From Mycobacterium barrassiae (lineage in GTDB: Bacteria > Actinomycetota > Actinomycetes > Mycobacteriales > Mycobacteriaceae), in NCBI RefSeq assembly GCF_025822765.1, contig NZ_JACKUK010000023.1, forward strand, positions 203,367-267,366: DNA of 64,000 nt. Reading direction: 5' to 3'. Both the position numbers and the translations under genes were made by a program. Of this stretch, positions 1 through 10,307 are shown in pieces. Below the pieces are notes generated by a model. The model ran no database searches. It was not told the DNA's origin and was given only the letters and a program-made list of their open reading frames with translations. The number at the start of each line of letters is the position of its first letter. Within the stretch, counting starts at the first letter, position 1.

Positions 1-714
1 ATCGACGAGCGTCTGCGGTTGGGTGTTCATCACCTGATGGCCGGCGTCGATCCGCACCAGTTGGTCTACCTGCAGCATCTCAGCGAAACGTTCCTGCCAC
101 GCTGGCGGCAGGCTTTTGTCCCGCTCACAAAGCACATACGTCGACGCAACAGATCCCAGATGGTCATAACGCCAGTCGCGATAGGTGTAGGAGCTCATCG
201 GCCACATGTCGTGTCCCAGCTTCGCAAGGAATGCCTCCCTGTCGGGCGCCGACATGTCATTGCAGAACATGACCGCGAAGCGTTCTTCGAAGCTCGTCGT
301 TGCCGGATCGAGCGGATAGCCGACCTTGTCCTCGTGCTCGCCGTGCAGGCATTCGCCGATCAGTTCCAGCAAGTTGGTTCCGGCAGGCGGCGCCGAACAC
401 GATACGTAGACGAGTTTGCGGAAGAGCGTCGGCGCGAATTCGACCATGCGCGGCATCTGCATACCTGCCTGCGAATGTCCCACCAGCACGACATCGCGCA
501 TGCCCGTCGCCTCGATATCGCTGACGAGTTCACGGGCGATGTCGTCGAATTCCATTGCGGAAGCGTCGCGCCCACGCTTCGTGCCGCAGCCGGGCACGTC
601 GAGCGGGATGCAGTCGATACCTTCGAATGCCGACAGCAGGCCAGTCACGTCGTCCCAGACCCAGCTGCCCTGGCCGCCCCCGTGCAGCAAGGCGAAGTTC
701 GTCGCCGCCACCAT
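1..714 (-). CDS. Alpha/beta hydrolase (methylesterase-like), 3' end cut by the window
   Basis: The frame is open from an ATG at 714 to base 1, giving 238 residues without a stop, so the C-terminus lies outside the window. The N-terminus FALLHGGGQGSWVW is an oxyanion-hole HG motif. The nucleophile elbow GHSQAG, a later acidic residue in CERDKS and the histidine of AGHQVM complete a Ser-Asp-His triad in the expected order. This resembles the hydroxynitrile lyase/methylesterase branch of the superfamily, a comparison made from memory. An AGGA-type ribosome binding site precedes the ATG. It lies 64 bp downstream of the flavodoxin gene on the same strand. The substrate is unknown. Confidence 0.8.
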   Translation of the reverse strand, partial: MVAATNFALLHGGGQGSWVWDDVTGLLSAFEGIDCIPLDVPGCGTKRGRDASAMEFDDIARELVSDIEATGMRDVVLVGHSQAGMQMPRMVEFAPTLFRKLVYVSCSAPPAGTNLLELIGECLHGEHEDKVGYPLDPATTSFEERFAVMFCNDMSAPDREAFLAKLGHDMWPMSSYTYRDWRYDHLGSVASTYVLCERDKSLPPAWQERFAEMLQVDQLVRIDAGHQVMNTQPQTLVD

Positions 715-778
715 CGCTTCCGTCCTTGTATCGACCCGCAATAGTAGTTCGCGACGGTGCACGCCGGAGTCTCTTCGG

Positions 779-1231
779 CTACCCCATCAGCTGTGCCGCG
801 ACCGTGGCGCCGAGCTCCCAACAGGCCTCCAGGTCGCTCTTGCTCGGCTTGCCCGACACCACAACGTATTCGGCGGCTTTCGTCCAACCCAGGCCGGTCG
901 TGATGGCGGTGACGCCGTTCTCCGCTCCCTCGGTGCCCTCGTTGCCGTGCAGGTACAGGCCGAATGGCCGCCCCCGCGTGGCGTCCAGGCACGGGTAGTA
1001 GCAGACGTCGAACGCATGCTTGAGGGCGCCGCTCATGTAGCCGAGGTTGGCCGGGCTTCCGAGCACATAGCCGTCGGCCTCCAGCACGTCAACGGGTGAG
1101 ACGGACAACGCAGGCCGACGCACGACCTCGACACCTTCGATCTCCGGATCGGTGGCACCTTTGACGACGGCTTCGAACATCTCCTGCGTGTGCGGGGACG
1201 GCGTGTGGTGCACGATCAACAATCGGGCCAT
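779..1231 (-). CDS. Flavodoxin-like / NAD(P)H-dependent FMN reductase family protein
   Basis: The 150-residue product starts MARLLIVHHTPSPHTQ, a flavodoxin phosphate-binding loop of the form hydrophobic strand plus T/S-rich turn. GSPANLGYMSGALKHAFD is the segment that usually contacts the isoalloxazine ring. It is probably a cytoplasmic FMN-binding oxidoreductase, and it corresponds by position to Rv2771c of M. tuberculosis as I recall it. The ATG follows the stop of the upstream hydrolase by only 2 bp, so the two are very likely cotranscribed and translationally coupled. No partner reductase or substrate can be read from the sequence. Confidence 0.8.
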   Translation of the reverse strand: MARLLIVHHTPSPHTQEMFEAVVKGATDPEIEGVEVVRRPALSVSPVDVLEADGYVLGSPANLGYMSGALKHAFDVCYYPCLDATRGRPFGLYLHGNEGTEGAENGVTAITTGLGWTKAAEYVVVSGKPSKSDLEACWELGATVAAQLMG

Positions 1232-1233
1232 AA

Positions 1234-1980
1234 CTAGTCGAGTGTTCCCCAGAAGCGGGTGAGTGCGTCCGCGCCGCGAGTCGGGTCTTCGACCATCCAC
1301 CAGTGCCCTAACCCGTCCAACACCTCTGTGCGGGCACCGGCTCGTTCGGCTGCGCGACGCCGGATTTCCTCTGAACCGACGAACGTGTCCGCGGTGGCCA
1401 GCAGTGAAAGACCCGGCCGGGCAGCACATCGTTGCAAGCCTCCGCCGGCCTCGGCCATTTCTCCCGGCTGTGCCGCCGAGCGGTAGAGCGACAGAACCGC
1501 CCTGCCCATGTCCGGGCCTTGGGCTGCAGCGATCGCCGTTGCGATGTCCGTCGGGAGGAAGGGGGCCCACTGGGCGACGCGATCCTCGACCGCGCCGCCG
1601 AACATCGTTTCGACGAGTTGCTCGCCCTCACCTGGCGTCTGCCACACCTGAGCCAAGTCGTGCCAGACGTAGTCGGGGTCGAAAATTCCGACGACGTCGC
1701 TGGCCCAGCTTCGAACCAACTCGGGTTGATGCATCATCGCGTTGACCACATGCAGCCCGCCCCAGTCGTGCCCGACAAGATCCAACGGACCGTCGATGTT
1801 CTCGAGCTCGCCTTCCAGCCAGTCGCGGTATACGAGGTAGGTCGCCGGGAAGGCGTCAGGCAGGGGTGCACCGAATCCGGGCGGGGACAGCCGCACCACA
1901 TCGTCGCGTCCGAGAGCTTGGACGAGCGGACCCCAAATCGCTTCGGTCTCCGGATTCCCGTGCACCAAAACCACAGTCAT
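1234..1980 (-). CDS. Alpha/beta hydrolase with Asp nucleophile (haloalkane dehalogenase/epoxide hydrolase-like)
   Basis: The core motifs are LVHGNPETEAIW (oxyanion loop) and VGHDWGG. The elbow therefore carries Asp rather than Ser, as in haloalkane dehalogenases and epoxide hydrolases. A C-terminal histidine in GLGHWWMVEDP completes the triad. I chose the ATG at 1980 (MTVVLVHG) because an AAGG ribosome binding site sits 9 nt upstream. The in-frame ATG at 1989 is directly abutted by that site and would be badly spaced. The product is 248 residues. Enzyme class is supported, but the substrate (halide, epoxide or ester) is not. It probably heads a short operon with the flavodoxin gene. Confidence 0.75.
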   Translation of the reverse strand: MTVVLVHGNPETEAIWGPLVQALGRDDVVRLSPPGFGAPLPDAFPATYLVYRDWLEGELENIDGPLDLVGHDWGGLHVVNAMMHQPELVRSWASDVVGIFDPDYVWHDLAQVWQTPGEGEQLVETMFGGAVEDRVAQWAPFLPTDIATAIAAAQGPDMGRAVLSLYRSAAQPGEMAEAGGGLQRCAARPGLSLLATADTFVGSEEIRRRAAERAGARTEVLDGLGHWWMVEDPTRGADALTRFWGTLD

Positions 1981-2001
1981 GCTGAACATCCTTGCACCGC
2001 G

Positions 2002-2465
2002 TCAGGTCCGCTCCTCCATCTCGACCGCTTTCTTCATGGCCTCGCGCGCGCGGCTGCGGTCACCCGCGTAGTCATAGGCACGAGCGAGCCGATACCACCG
2101 TCGCCAGTTGTCCGGATCGGCTTCCAATTCGGCGAGCACGGTCGCGAACAGCGCGTCGGCGGCGTCGCGCTGAATACGTCCGGACGGCATCCGCGGCAGC
2201 GAGCTGACGTCGAGTTCCATGCCCTCGTCCTTGACGATCCTGCCCAGCCGCTGGTGCGTCAGCCCGGCCCGCAGCGTGCTGACCATGACCCACATGCCGA
2301 TCAGGGGCATGATCATCAACGCCAGACCCAGACCGATCGCTGCGGGTTCGCCAGAAGTGATGAACGCCATCGCAATTCGGCCGAGCAGGATGAAATACAC
2401 GATCAGCGCCACGCACATGAAGCCGATCAGCAGCTGGATGCGCAGGGCCTGCGATCGCTCGCTCA

Positions 2466-2466
<1 letters not shown>
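2002..2466 (-). CDS. Two-TM membrane protein with a TPR-like C-terminus (Rv2772c-like)
   Basis: The 154-residue protein has two hydrophobic helices at about residues 10-30 and 41-63. A cytoplasmic tail follows, with a single TPR-like helical hairpin near residues 105-150 (DPDNWRRWYRLARAYDYAGDRSRAREAMKKAVE). Its ATG overlaps the dapB stop by one base (TGATG), implying translational coupling to dapB. The same pair, dapB plus a small membrane protein, is found in M. tuberculosis by recollection. No function is known to me. A role near peptidoglycan-precursor or lysine metabolism is only a guess from linkage. Confidence 0.85.
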
Positions 2467-3212
<746 letters not shown>

Positions 3213-3256
3213 GTTGGTGACGCTGGACCGCCCGTTGACTTCCCCAGCTGCCCGTT

Positions 3257-3379
3257 GAGACTGCTGTCAGAGCAACGGTTCTGCGAAAAATCGCGCGCTG
3301 GCAGCAGTCTCGATCCGCTGCTCCACGTTCACTCTGCGCCCACGCCGCGAAAGCGCGAGCAATTGCGGCGTAGACGCAG
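3257..3379. terminator. Two hairpins between aldR and dapB
   Basis: The first hairpin pairs GAGACTGCTG (3257-3266) with CAGCAGTCTC (3302-3311), a perfect 10-bp stem. The second pairs 3334-3348 with 3365-3379 over 15 positions with two mismatches, closing a loop that includes GAAAGCG. Both lie after the aldR stop at 3389 and before dapB, so they probably end aldR transcription. Neither has a long U tract, which is common in mycobacteria. These 188 bases hold no gene that I can see. Confidence 0.5.
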
Positions 3380-3388
3380 GGTCAACGG

Positions 3389-3904
3389 CTACAGCGGGGA
3401 TGCGCCCCGCAGGTGTTCGAATATCAGCGACGTCTGCGTACCTGCCACGTCGGCGTCGGCGTTGAGGTTCTCCACCACGAACGACCTCAGGTCCTCGGTG
3501 TCGCGCGCGGCGACGTGCAGGATGAAGTCCTCGGCGCCTGCCAGGAAGTAGACGTCCATCACCTGTGGCTTGCTGCGGATGTGCTGAATGAAGTTGCGGA
3601 TCTTGCCGCGCGCGTTGGATTGCAGACTCACCGAGATCATCGCCTGCAGAGTCAGACCGATGGCCGCAGGGTCGATATCGGTGTAGAAGCCGCGGATGAC
3701 GCCCAGGTCCTGGAGCCGCCGCAGCCTGGCGTGACACGTCGACGGGGCGATGCCCACGACGTCGGCCAGAGCGCTGTTGGAGATGCGCGCGTCGCCGTGC
3801 AGGGTCAGCAGGATCCGCCGATCCACGTCGTCGAGTTCGATGGCCTGAACATCCTTCGGCGGACGTGTTTGACGCGCCGCCGGTTTCGACAGTTCTTCGG
3901 CCAT
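3389..3904 (-). CDS. aldR: Lrp/AsnC family regulator, AldR type
   Basis: The product is 171 residues. A winged helix-turn-helix lies near residues 22-70 (LDDVDRRILLTLHGDARISNSALADVVG and APSTCHARLRRL), followed by a C-terminal RAM amino-acid-binding domain. It is divergent to ald, as is Rv2779c in M. tuberculosis, whose product is known to control ald in response to amino acids. The start codon ATG sits 6 nt after a TAGTAT hexamer that is part of an inverted repeat. Autoregulation is therefore likely. Family assignment is firm, and the AldR name rests on linkage. Confidence 0.9.
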   Translation of the reverse strand: MAEELSKPAARQTRPPKDVQAIELDDVDRRILLTLHGDARISNSALADVVGIAPSTCHARLRRLQDLGVIRGFYTDIDPAAIGLTLQAMISVSLQSNARGKIRNFIQHIRSKPQVMDVYFLAGAEDFILHVAARDTEDLRSFVVENLNADADVAGTQTSLIFEHLRGASPL

Positions 3905-3908
3905 GCAG

Positions 3909-3927
3909 TGATACTAACGAAGTATCA
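3909..3927. promoter_or_regulatory. Inverted repeat between aldR and ald, candidate AldR operator
   Basis: TGATACT and AGTATCA form a perfect 7-bp inverted repeat around a 5-bp spacer, beginning 5 bp from the aldR ATG. On the minus strand the right half contains TAGTAT, the probable aldR -10 element. Occupancy by a dimeric regulator would block aldR and could influence ald, whose ATG is at 3996. Confidence 0.6.
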
Positions 3928-3995
3928 ACAGGGTTATTGCCAATACATCGAACATTCTTCACACTTTACACAGCACTTCGACTATAGGAGCGGTC

Positions 3996-5111
3996 ATGCG
4001 CGTCGGCATCCCGACCGAGATCAAGAACAACGAGTACCGCGTCGCCATCACCCCGGCCGGCGTCGCCGAGCTGGTCCACCGAGGCCATGAGGTACTCATC
4101 CAGGTGGGCGCAGGCGAGGGGTCTGCGATCTCCGACAACGATTTCAAGCGCGCTGGCGCGCAGATGATCAACAGCGTCGACGAGGTCTGGGAAGAGGCCG
4201 ACTTGCTGCTCAAGGTCAAGGAGCCGATCGAGGCCGAGTACTCGCGCCTGCGCGAGGGCCAGACCTTGTTCACCTACCTGCACCTTGCGGCGTCAAAGCC
4301 GTGCACCGACGCACTGCTCGCGTCGGGCACCACGTCGATCGCCTACGAGACCGTGCAGTTGGCCGACGGCTCCCTGCCGCTGCTCGCCCCCATGAGCGAG
4401 GTCGCGGGCAGGCTCGCCGCCCAGGTCGGCGCATATCACCTGATGCGCAGCCACGGCGGTCGCGGCGTGCTCATGGGCGGCGTGCCCGGCGTCGCACCGG
4501 CTGAGGTCGTCGTCGTCGGCGGCGGCGTGGCCGGCTACAACGCCGCCCGCATCGCGAAGGGCATGGGCGCCCACGTGTCCGTGTTCGACGTCAACATCAA
4601 CACGCTGCGCAAGATCGACAACGAGAACAGCGGAGCCATCGAGACCCGCTACTCGTCGATGCTCGACCTCGAGGACGCCGTCAAGGAGGCGGACCTGGTG
4701 ATCGGCGCGGTCCTGGTGCCGGGCGCCAAGGCTCCGAAGCTGGTGAAGAATTCGACTGTCGCACATATGAAGACGGGTGCGGTGCTCGTCGACATCGCGA
4801 TCGATCAGGGCGGGTGCTTCGAGGACTCGCGGCCCACCACCCACGACGATCCGACCTTCGCGGTGCACGACACGGTGTTCTACTGCGTCGCGAACATGCC
4901 GGGCGCGGTGCCGCGCACGTCGACCTACGCGCTGACCAACGCGACGATGCCGTACGTCCTGAAGCTCGCGGACAAGGGCTGGCAGGCCGCCTGCGAGTCA
5001 GATCCGGCGCTGGCCAAGGGCCTGTCGACGCACCAGGGGTCGCTGCTCTCCCAGCAGGTCGCCGCCGATCTGGATCTGCCCTTCACGGATCCGGCCACGC
5101 TGCTGGCCTGA
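3996..5111 (+). CDS. ald: L-alanine dehydrogenase
   Basis: This enzyme interconverts L-alanine and pyruvate plus ammonia with NAD(H), and in mycobacteria it also reduces glyoxylate. Its 371 residues match the hexameric family length. [22 protein letters not shown] is the canonical N-terminus. The substrate region around [11 protein letters not shown] and the Rossmann fingerprint [20 protein letters not shown] are intact, as is the catalytic DIAIDQGGC segment. An AGGAG ribosome binding site precedes the ATG by 6 nt. The gene is divergent from aldR and convergent with the YchJ gene, with no base between the two stop codons. Confidence 0.97.
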   Translation: MRVGIPTEIKNNEYRVAITPAGVAELVHRGHEVLIQVGAGEGSAISDNDFKRAGAQMINSVDEVWEEADLLLKVKEPIEAEYSRLREGQTLFTYLHLAASKPCTDALLASGTTSIAYETVQLADGSLPLLAPMSEVAGRLAAQVGAYHLMRSHGGRGVLMGGVPGVAPAEVVVVGGGVAGYNAARIAKGMGAHVSVFDVNINTLRKIDNENSGAIETRYSSMLDLEDAVKEADLVIGAVLVPGAKAPKLVKNSTVAHMKTGAVLVDIAIDQGGCFEDSRPTTHDDPTFAVHDTVFYCVANMPGAVPRTSTYALTNATMPYVLKLADKGWQAACESDPALAKGLSTHQGSLLSQQVAADLDLPFTDPATLLA

Positions 5112-5501
5112 TCACCGGTACAACTCCCCGTCCACGTACAACCACCGACGGGCTCGAAAGGCGAAGCGGGACCGCTCATGTAGCGTCCCGCTTCGTCTGT
5201 CTTCCCGGTAGTGCGCGCGGAATTCGACCTCACCCGTCGCATCACCGGGCTGCCCGTCGACGGTGTCGATGATCTCCAGCCCGGTCCAGGTCAACGCGGT
5301 GTCGGGCGTCAACGTCTCCGGCCGCGTCCGCGGATGCCACGTCTGCCAGATGTAGTCGAGGTCGCCGACCGCATACGCGCTGTAGCGCGAGCGCATCAGC
5401 TGCTCGGCGGTCTCGGCAAGGCGCTCGCCGAGATGTAGTGGTAGACAACAGCGTCCGAACGGTTCCTCCGACCCACACGGGCACAGCTCGGTCGGGCGCA
5501 T
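5112..5501 (-). CDS. YchJ / UPF0225 family protein with SEC-C motif
   Basis: The 129-residue protein opens CPCGSEEPFGRCC, the SEC-C zinc-binding cluster. The YchJ-type NTF2-like domain follows (AEQLMRSRYSAYAVGDLDYIWQTWHPRTRP), ending in RSRFAFRARRWLYVDGE. The family is widespread and its biochemical role is unsettled. It follows the beta-lactamase gene by 8 bp and may share its transcript. Its TGA stop and the ald TGA stop together form the palindrome TGATCA. Confidence 0.9.
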   Translation of the reverse strand: MRPTELCPCGSEEPFGRCCLPLHLGERLAETAEQLMRSRYSAYAVGDLDYIWQTWHPRTRPETLTPDTALTWTGLEIIDTVDGQPGDATGEVEFRAHYREDRRSGTLHERSRFAFRARRWLYVDGELYR

Positions 5502-5509
5502 CGTGACCG

Positions 5510-6397
5510 TTAAGCGATGAGGGTCGGAAAGACCAGTGCAGTCAGCTCGCCGACGAGCGGACGCATGTTCTCCGCCTTCGGGTCGTCGGCCTTCGTCCGC
5601 GTCATGATCGCGAGCAGGAGTTGTTCGCCCTCAGGGCCGTACGCGATGCCGACGTCGTTCGTACTGCCGTAGTCGCCGCTGCCGGTCTTGTCGGCGGTGG
5701 TCCAGCCCGGCGGAAGCCCGGCCCGCATGCTCGACGTCTGATTGGCGCGCATCCAGTCCTCGAGCAACCGACGCTGAGGTGGTGCGAGCACATCGCCGGT
5801 CAGTAGCGCGCGGAAGCCCCCACCGAGCGCCTCCGGCGTACTGGTATCACGCAGATCGCCGGGAATCGCCGTGTTCAGCTCGGTCTCCCAGCGGTCGAGC
5901 CGCGTACGTTCGTCGCCGATACTGCGCGCGAAGGCGGTGATCGCCTGTGGGCCGCCGATCCTGGTCAACAGCAGGTTGGCGGCGGCATTGTCACTCTGTT
6001 GCAATGCGGCCTGGCACAGTTCGGCCAGCGTCATGTCACCGCCGGCACGCGATTGCGTGACGGGCGAATTCGGTAAGATGCCCGCCGGGTCGACGAACAT
6101 CGTGTCGTCCAGCGACAGCTCGCCGTGCTGGGCCATCTGCAACACCCGCCCCGACGCGTAGGCCTTGAACGTCGAGCACATCGCGAACGGATCTTGGGCA
6201 CTATGCGCCACCGTTTTGCCGGACACCAGGTTCGCCGCGAAGACGCCGATGGCCGCGTTGTTCCGCTGCTCGAGGTCTTGGATCGACGCGTCCACCGACG
6301 ACGAGGGGTCGGCCAACGCGATCGTGTGCGAGGATGCGGCCACCGCTGCGAGTGTCAAGCCGCCGAGCAGGACGTGTCGCCGAGAAAGTGGAGTCAT
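5510..6397 (-). CDS. Class A beta-lactamase, Tat-exported
   Basis: This is a serine beta-lactamase that hydrolyses beta-lactam antibiotics after export. Residues 1-30 form a twin-arginine signal peptide (SRRHVLLGG). The active-site motifs are S75-T-F-K78, SDN at 135-137, the general-base glutamate in WETELN at about 171, and KTG at 237-239. The second motif is SDN, whereas I recall SDG for M. tuberculosis BlaC. A TAGTGT hexamer ends 7 nt before the ATG at 6397, and an in-frame GTG lies at 6406. A 19-bp palindrome covers the start. The gene lies between pepR and ychJ. Confidence 0.93.
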   Translation of the reverse strand: MTPLSRRHVLLGGLTLAAVAASSHTIALADPSSSVDASIQDLEQRNNAAIGVFAANLVSGKTVAHSAQDPFAMCSTFKAYASGRVLQMAQHGELSLDDTMFVDPAGILPNSPVTQSRAGGDMTLAELCQAALQQSDNAAANLLLTRIGGPQAITAFARSIGDERTRLDRWETELNTAIPGDLRDTSTPEALGGGFRALLTGDVLAPPQRRLLEDWMRANQTSSMRAGLPPGWTTADKTGSGDYGSTNDVGIAYGPEGEQLLLAIMTRTKADDPKAENMRPLVGELTALVFPTLIA

Positions 6398-6406
6398 TGA
6401 CTCCAC
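6388..6406. promoter_or_regulatory. 19-bp perfect palindrome on the beta-lactamase start codon
   Basis: On the gene strand the sequence GTGGAGTCAATGACTCCAC has 9-bp arms around a central A that is the first base of the ATG. If transcription starts at that ATG, as the TAGTGT element 7 nt upstream suggests, the palindrome is centred on the start site. It would then act as a DNA operator rather than as an RNA hairpin. Confidence 0.6.
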
Positions 6407-6415
6407 ACTAGGCGA

Positions 6416-7762
6416 TCAGCGTGTCATCGCCCGAAGCGGCTGCGGCAACATCCTTTTCGAAGTTTGCGGGCCGAGCACAGCGCCACCGTACTGGCGGGAC
6501 AGCAGTTTGCGTGCGACTGCGTTGACCTCATCGAGCGTCACCGCCTCGATCTTGGCGAGGGTGTCTTCGATGCTGCGATGCGTACCGTAGTTCAGCTCGC
6601 TGCGGCCGATCCGGTTCATTCGGGAGCCGGAGTCCTCGAGACCGAGCACCAGTCCCCCGCGCAGTGAGCCCTTCGCGATGCGGTATTCCGTCTCGGTGAT
6701 GCCGTCGCGGGCGACTTCCTCGAGCACGTCGGCGGTGACCCGCACGACTTCGGGGAAGCGCTCAGGCAGGCACGCCGCGTAGATCGACAGCGCCCCGCCG
6801 TCGGCGAAGGTGTCCACGGTCGAGTAGACCGAGTACGCCAGCCCACGGGTTTCCCGGATCTGTTGGAACAGACGGGAACTCAGGCCGCCGCCCAGCGCGG
6901 TGTTGAGCACCGAAAGCGCCCAGCGGTGCTCCCAGTGCCTGCCCGGGGTCCGGACGCCCAGCGAAAGATGGGTCTGCTCGGCGTCCCTGTTGACCAACTC
7001 CAAGGTGGGCCGGCCCGTGACGCGCCCGGTGCCCTTGCGCGGCGGCACCGGCTTGCGGCCGCGAACCAGCCGCGGGCCGAAGTGCTCGCGCACCAACGTC
7101 ACGACCTCGTCATGCTCGACGTTTCCGGCGACTGCGACGACCATCCGCTCCGGCGTGTAGCGACGCATGTGAAACGAATGCAGTTGCGTCCGCGTCATCG
7201 CCGCGATCGACTTTGCGCTGCCGATCACCGGCCGACCGACCGGGTGCGAACCGAACATCGCCGACAGGAAGACGTCGCCGAGGGTGTCTTCGGGATCGTC
7301 GTCACGCATGGCGATCTCCTCGAGCACGACATCGCGCTCGATCTCGACATCCTCTGCGGCACAACGCCCTCGCAACACCACGTCGGCCACCAGGTCGACG
7401 GCCAACTCGAGGTCGGTGTCGAGCACATGCGCGTAGTAGCACGTGTGCTCGCGCGTGGTGAACGCGTTCAGCTCACCCCCGACCGCGTCGACGGCTTGCG
7501 CGATGTCGACCGCGGTGCGCGTCGGGGTGGACTTGAACAGCAGGTGTTCCAGGAAGTGCGCCGCACCGGCAACGCTGGGTCCCTCGTCACGGGAGCCGAC
7601 GTCGACCCAGACCCCGACCGATGCCGAATGCACCGACGGGATGTACTCGGTGACCACGCGCAGGCCACCGGGCAATACGGTGCGACGCACCTGGGACCGT
7701 GTAGATGACTCCGCGTTGCTTGTGCCGCGGCGCAACGCCCTAACTCGTCGCCGTTGCGGCAT
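6416..7762 (-). CDS. pepR: M16-family zinc metallopeptidase PepR
   Basis: The 448-residue product is an M16 peptidase similar to mitochondrial processing peptidase beta subunits. The inverted zinc motif HFLEH lies near residue 68, with the downstream glutamate segment present. [24 protein letters not shown] and the C-terminal [21 protein letters not shown] are family hallmarks. The ATG at 7762 gives [10 protein letters not shown] and overlaps the end of gpsI by 23 bp. M. tuberculosis has the same gpsI-pepR order. The substrates are not known. Confidence 0.92.
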   Translation of the reverse strand: MPQRRRVRALRRGTSNAESSTRSQVRRTVLPGGLRVVTEYIPSVHSASVGVWVDVGSRDEGPSVAGAAHFLEHLLFKSTPTRTAVDIAQAVDAVGGELNAFTTREHTCYYAHVLDTDLELAVDLVADVVLRGRCAAEDVEIERDVVLEEIAMRDDDPEDTLGDVFLSAMFGSHPVGRPVIGSAKSIAAMTRTQLHSFHMRRYTPERMVVAVAGNVEHDEVVTLVREHFGPRLVRGRKPVPPRKGTGRVTGRPTLELVNRDAEQTHLSLGVRTPGRHWEHRWALSVLNTALGGGLSSRLFQQIRETRGLAYSVYSTVDTFADGGALSIYAACLPERFPEVVRVTADVLEEVARDGITETEYRIAKGSLRGGLVLGLEDSGSRMNRIGRSELNYGTHRSIEDTLAKIEAVTLDEVNAVARKLLSRQYGGAVLGPQTSKRMLPQPLRAMTR

Positions 7763-10004
7763 CTGCTGGTGCAGTCTCCGATGGGGCATCTGCGGCATCG
7801 TCTTCGGCGACGAGAACCAGCGAGATCTTCCCGCGGTTGTCGATATCGGCGATCTCCACGCGCAGCTTGTCGCCGACCTTGACGACATCCTCCACCTTGG
7901 CGATCCGCTTGCCACGGCCCAGCTTGGAGATGTGCACCAAGCCGTCCCGGCCGGGCAGCAATGACACAAAGGCGCCGAAATCGGTTGTCTTGACGATGGT
8001 TCCGAGGAACCGCTCACCGACCTTGGGCAGCTGCGGGTTGGCGATCGCGTTGATCTTGTCGATCGCGGCCTGCGCCGCCTCACCGTTGGAGGCGCCGACG
8101 AACACGGTGCCGTCGTCCTCGATCGAGATCTGCGCGCCGGTCTCCTCGGTGATCGAGTTGATCATCTTGCCCTTGGGCCCGATGACCTCACCGATCTTGT
8201 CGACCGGCACCTTGATCGTGGTGATGCGCGGTGCGTACGGGCTCATCTCGTCGGGCGTGTCGATGGCCTCGGCCATCACCTCGAGGATGGTCAGTCGCGC
8301 GTCCTTGGCCTGCGCCAGCGCTGCCGCCAGCACCTGCGACGGGATGCCGTCGAGCTTGGTGTCCAGCTGCAGCGCGGTGACGAAGTCCTTGGTGCCCGCG
8401 CACTTGAAGTCCATGTCGCCGAACGCATCCTCGGCGCCGAGGATGTCGGTGAGCGTGACGAAGCGCCGCTCGGTGCCGCCACCTTCGGTTTCGACATCGT
8501 CGGACACCAGACCCATCGCGATGCCCGCAACCGGAGCCTTCAGCGGCACACCGGCATTCAGCAGCGACAGCGTCGACGCACACACCGAGCCCATCGACGT
8601 CGAGCCGTTGGAGCCCAGCGCCTCAGACACCTGGCGGATCGCGTACGGGAACTCCTCGACGCTAGGCAGCACGGGCACCAGGGCCCGCTCGGCCAGTGCG
8701 CCGTGGCCGATCTCGCGGCGCTTGGGCGAACCGACGCGACCGGTCTCACCGGTCGAATACGGCGGGAAGTTGTAGTGGTGCATGTAGCGCTTGGAGGTCT
8801 CGGGTCCCAGCGAGTCGATCTGCTGCGCCATCTTGACCATGTCGAGGGTGGTGATACCCATGATCTGGGTCTCGCCGCGCTCGAACAGCGCACTGCCGTG
8901 TGCCCGCGGGACCACGGCCACCTCGGCGCTCAGCGCGCGGATATCGGTGATCCCGCGGCCGTCGATGCGGAAGTGGTCGGTCAGAATCCGCTGACGTACA
9001 AGCTTTTTGGTCAGCGACCGGAATGCCGCGCCGATCTCCTTCTCGCGGCCTTCGAACTGCTCGGCCAGCCGCTCCAGCACCTCGACCTTGATCTCATCGG
9101 TGCGATCGTTGCGCTCTTCCTTGCCTGCGATGGTCAGCGCCTTGGACAGCTCCTCGGTGGCCACAGCGGCGACAGAGTCGAACACATCGTCCTGGTACTC
9201 CGGGAACACCGGGAAATCGGCGGTCGGCTTGGCCGCCGCGTCGGCCAGCTCCTGCTGCGCGGCGCACAGCGCGGCGATGAACGGCTTCGCGGCCTCGAGG
9301 CCCTCGGCGACCACGGTTTCGGTCGGGGCGCCCGCGCCACCGTCGATCAGCGCGACGACGTTCTCGGTCGCCTCGGCCTCGACCATCATGATCGCTATAT
9401 CGTCACTGTCGTCGGCTACCTTGCGGCCCGCGACCACCATGTCGAAGACGGCTCCTTCGAGCTGCTCGACGGTCGGGAAGGCGACCCACTGGCCGTCAAT
9501 CAGTGCGACACGCACACCGCCGACCGGGCCGGAGAACGGCAGACCCGACAGCTGGGTCGACGCCGAGGCGCCGTTGATGGCCAGCACGTCGTAGAGGTCC
9601 TTGGGGTCAAGGCTCAACACGGTCACGACGACCTGGACCTCGTTGCGCAGACCCGACACGAAGGTCGGACGCAGCGGCCGGTCGATCAGGCGGCAGGTCA
9701 GGATCGCGTCCGTCGACGGCCGGCCCTCGCGGCGGAAGAACGAGCCGGGGATACGCCCGGCGGCGTACATCCGCTCCTCGACGTCGATCGTCAGGGGGAA
9801 GAAGTCGAAGTGGTCCTTCGGGCTCTTGCTGGCCGTGGTGGCCGACAACAGCATGGTGTCGTCGTCGAGATAGGCGACGACGGAGCCGGCGGCCTGCTTG
9901 GCCAACCGACCGGTCTCGAAACGGATGGTGCGGGTGCCGAAGCTCCCGTTGTCGATGACGGCGGTGGTCTCGTATACGCCGTCTTCAAGTTCAACTACAG
10001 ACAT
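7740..10004 (-). CDS. gpsI: Polyribonucleotide nucleotidyltransferase / guanosine pentaphosphate synthetase
   Basis: PNPase degrades RNA phosphorolytically from the 3' end and can add 3' tails. The 754-residue product carries two RNase PH-like domains (for example [26 protein letters not shown]). A KH domain ([16 protein letters not shown]) and a C-terminal S1 domain ([17 protein letters not shown]) follow. The start [18 protein letters not shown] at 10004 was chosen over an upstream in-frame start because the upstream residues are not PNPase-like. About 300 bases separate it from lppU. It is followed by overlapping pepR. Confidence 0.97.
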   Translation of the reverse strand: MSVVELEDGVYETTAVIDNGSFGTRTIRFETGRLAKQAAGSVVAYLDDDTMLLSATTASKSPKDHFDFFPLTIDVEERMYAAGRIPGSFFRREGRPSTDAILTCRLIDRPLRPTFVSGLRNEVQVVVTVLSLDPKDLYDVLAINGASASTQLSGLPFSGPVGGVRVALIDGQWVAFPTVEQLEGAVFDMVVAGRKVADDSDDIAIMMVEAEATENVVALIDGGAGAPTETVVAEGLEAAKPFIAALCAAQQELADAAAKPTADFPVFPEYQDDVFDSVAAVATEELSKALTIAGKEERNDRTDEIKVEVLERLAEQFEGREKEIGAAFRSLTKKLVRQRILTDHFRIDGRGITDIRALSAEVAVVPRAHGSALFERGETQIMGITTLDMVKMAQQIDSLGPETSKRYMHHYNFPPYSTGETGRVGSPKRREIGHGALAERALVPVLPSVEEFPYAIRQVSEALGSNGSTSMGSVCASTLSLLNAGVPLKAPVAGIAMGLVSDDVETEGGGTERRFVTLTDILGAEDAFGDMDFKCAGTKDFVTALQLDTKLDGIPSQVLAAALAQAKDARLTILEVMAEAIDTPDEMSPYAPRITTIKVPVDKIGEVIGPKGKMINSITEETGAQISIEDDGTVFVGASNGEAAQAAIDKINAIANPQLPKVGERFLGTIVKTTDFGAFVSLLPGRDGLVHISKLGRGKRIAKVEDVVKVGDKLRVEIADIDNRGKISLVLVAEDDAADAPSETAPADAATATS

Positions 10005-10307
10005 AGGTGTCCGTATGGCCTCTCTGGATTCACAGTTTCCACTGTTCAGCTGTTTCGCGTCGTCACAGCGTGTGAACCACCGGCCTCGATTTGGCCACGG
10101 CCATCGATCGAAGCTGTCGGGTGTCCTACCCGGCAACCACTACCGAAGACCGCGCGATCAGGCGGGTCCTGTCGTGAGACGCGGGAACGGTGCTCGCGGA
10201 TCTGCGATCACCGCACCCAGACGTTCGAGCCGAAACCGGCAGTCGAACTCATCCATCCTACATTGCAGCAGGTACGGCACCGAAATCCCAGGGGCCTCCC
10301 GCGTGCC
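10005..10307 (-). other. Long gpsI leader region
   Basis: This 303-base interval has no gene I can support. On the minus strand a TAGGAT hexamer at 10260-10255 is a candidate -10 and would give a leader of about 240 nt. PNPase mRNA is autoregulated through its leader in some bacteria, but I could not define a convincing conserved fold here. Confidence 0.35.

Noticed and set aside
6388-6406. RNA hairpin hiding the beta-lactamase start
   Set aside because: If the transcript begins at the ATG, as the -10 spacing suggests, the upstream arm is not in the RNA. A DNA operator is the better reading, although a GTG-started longer transcript would revive the idea.
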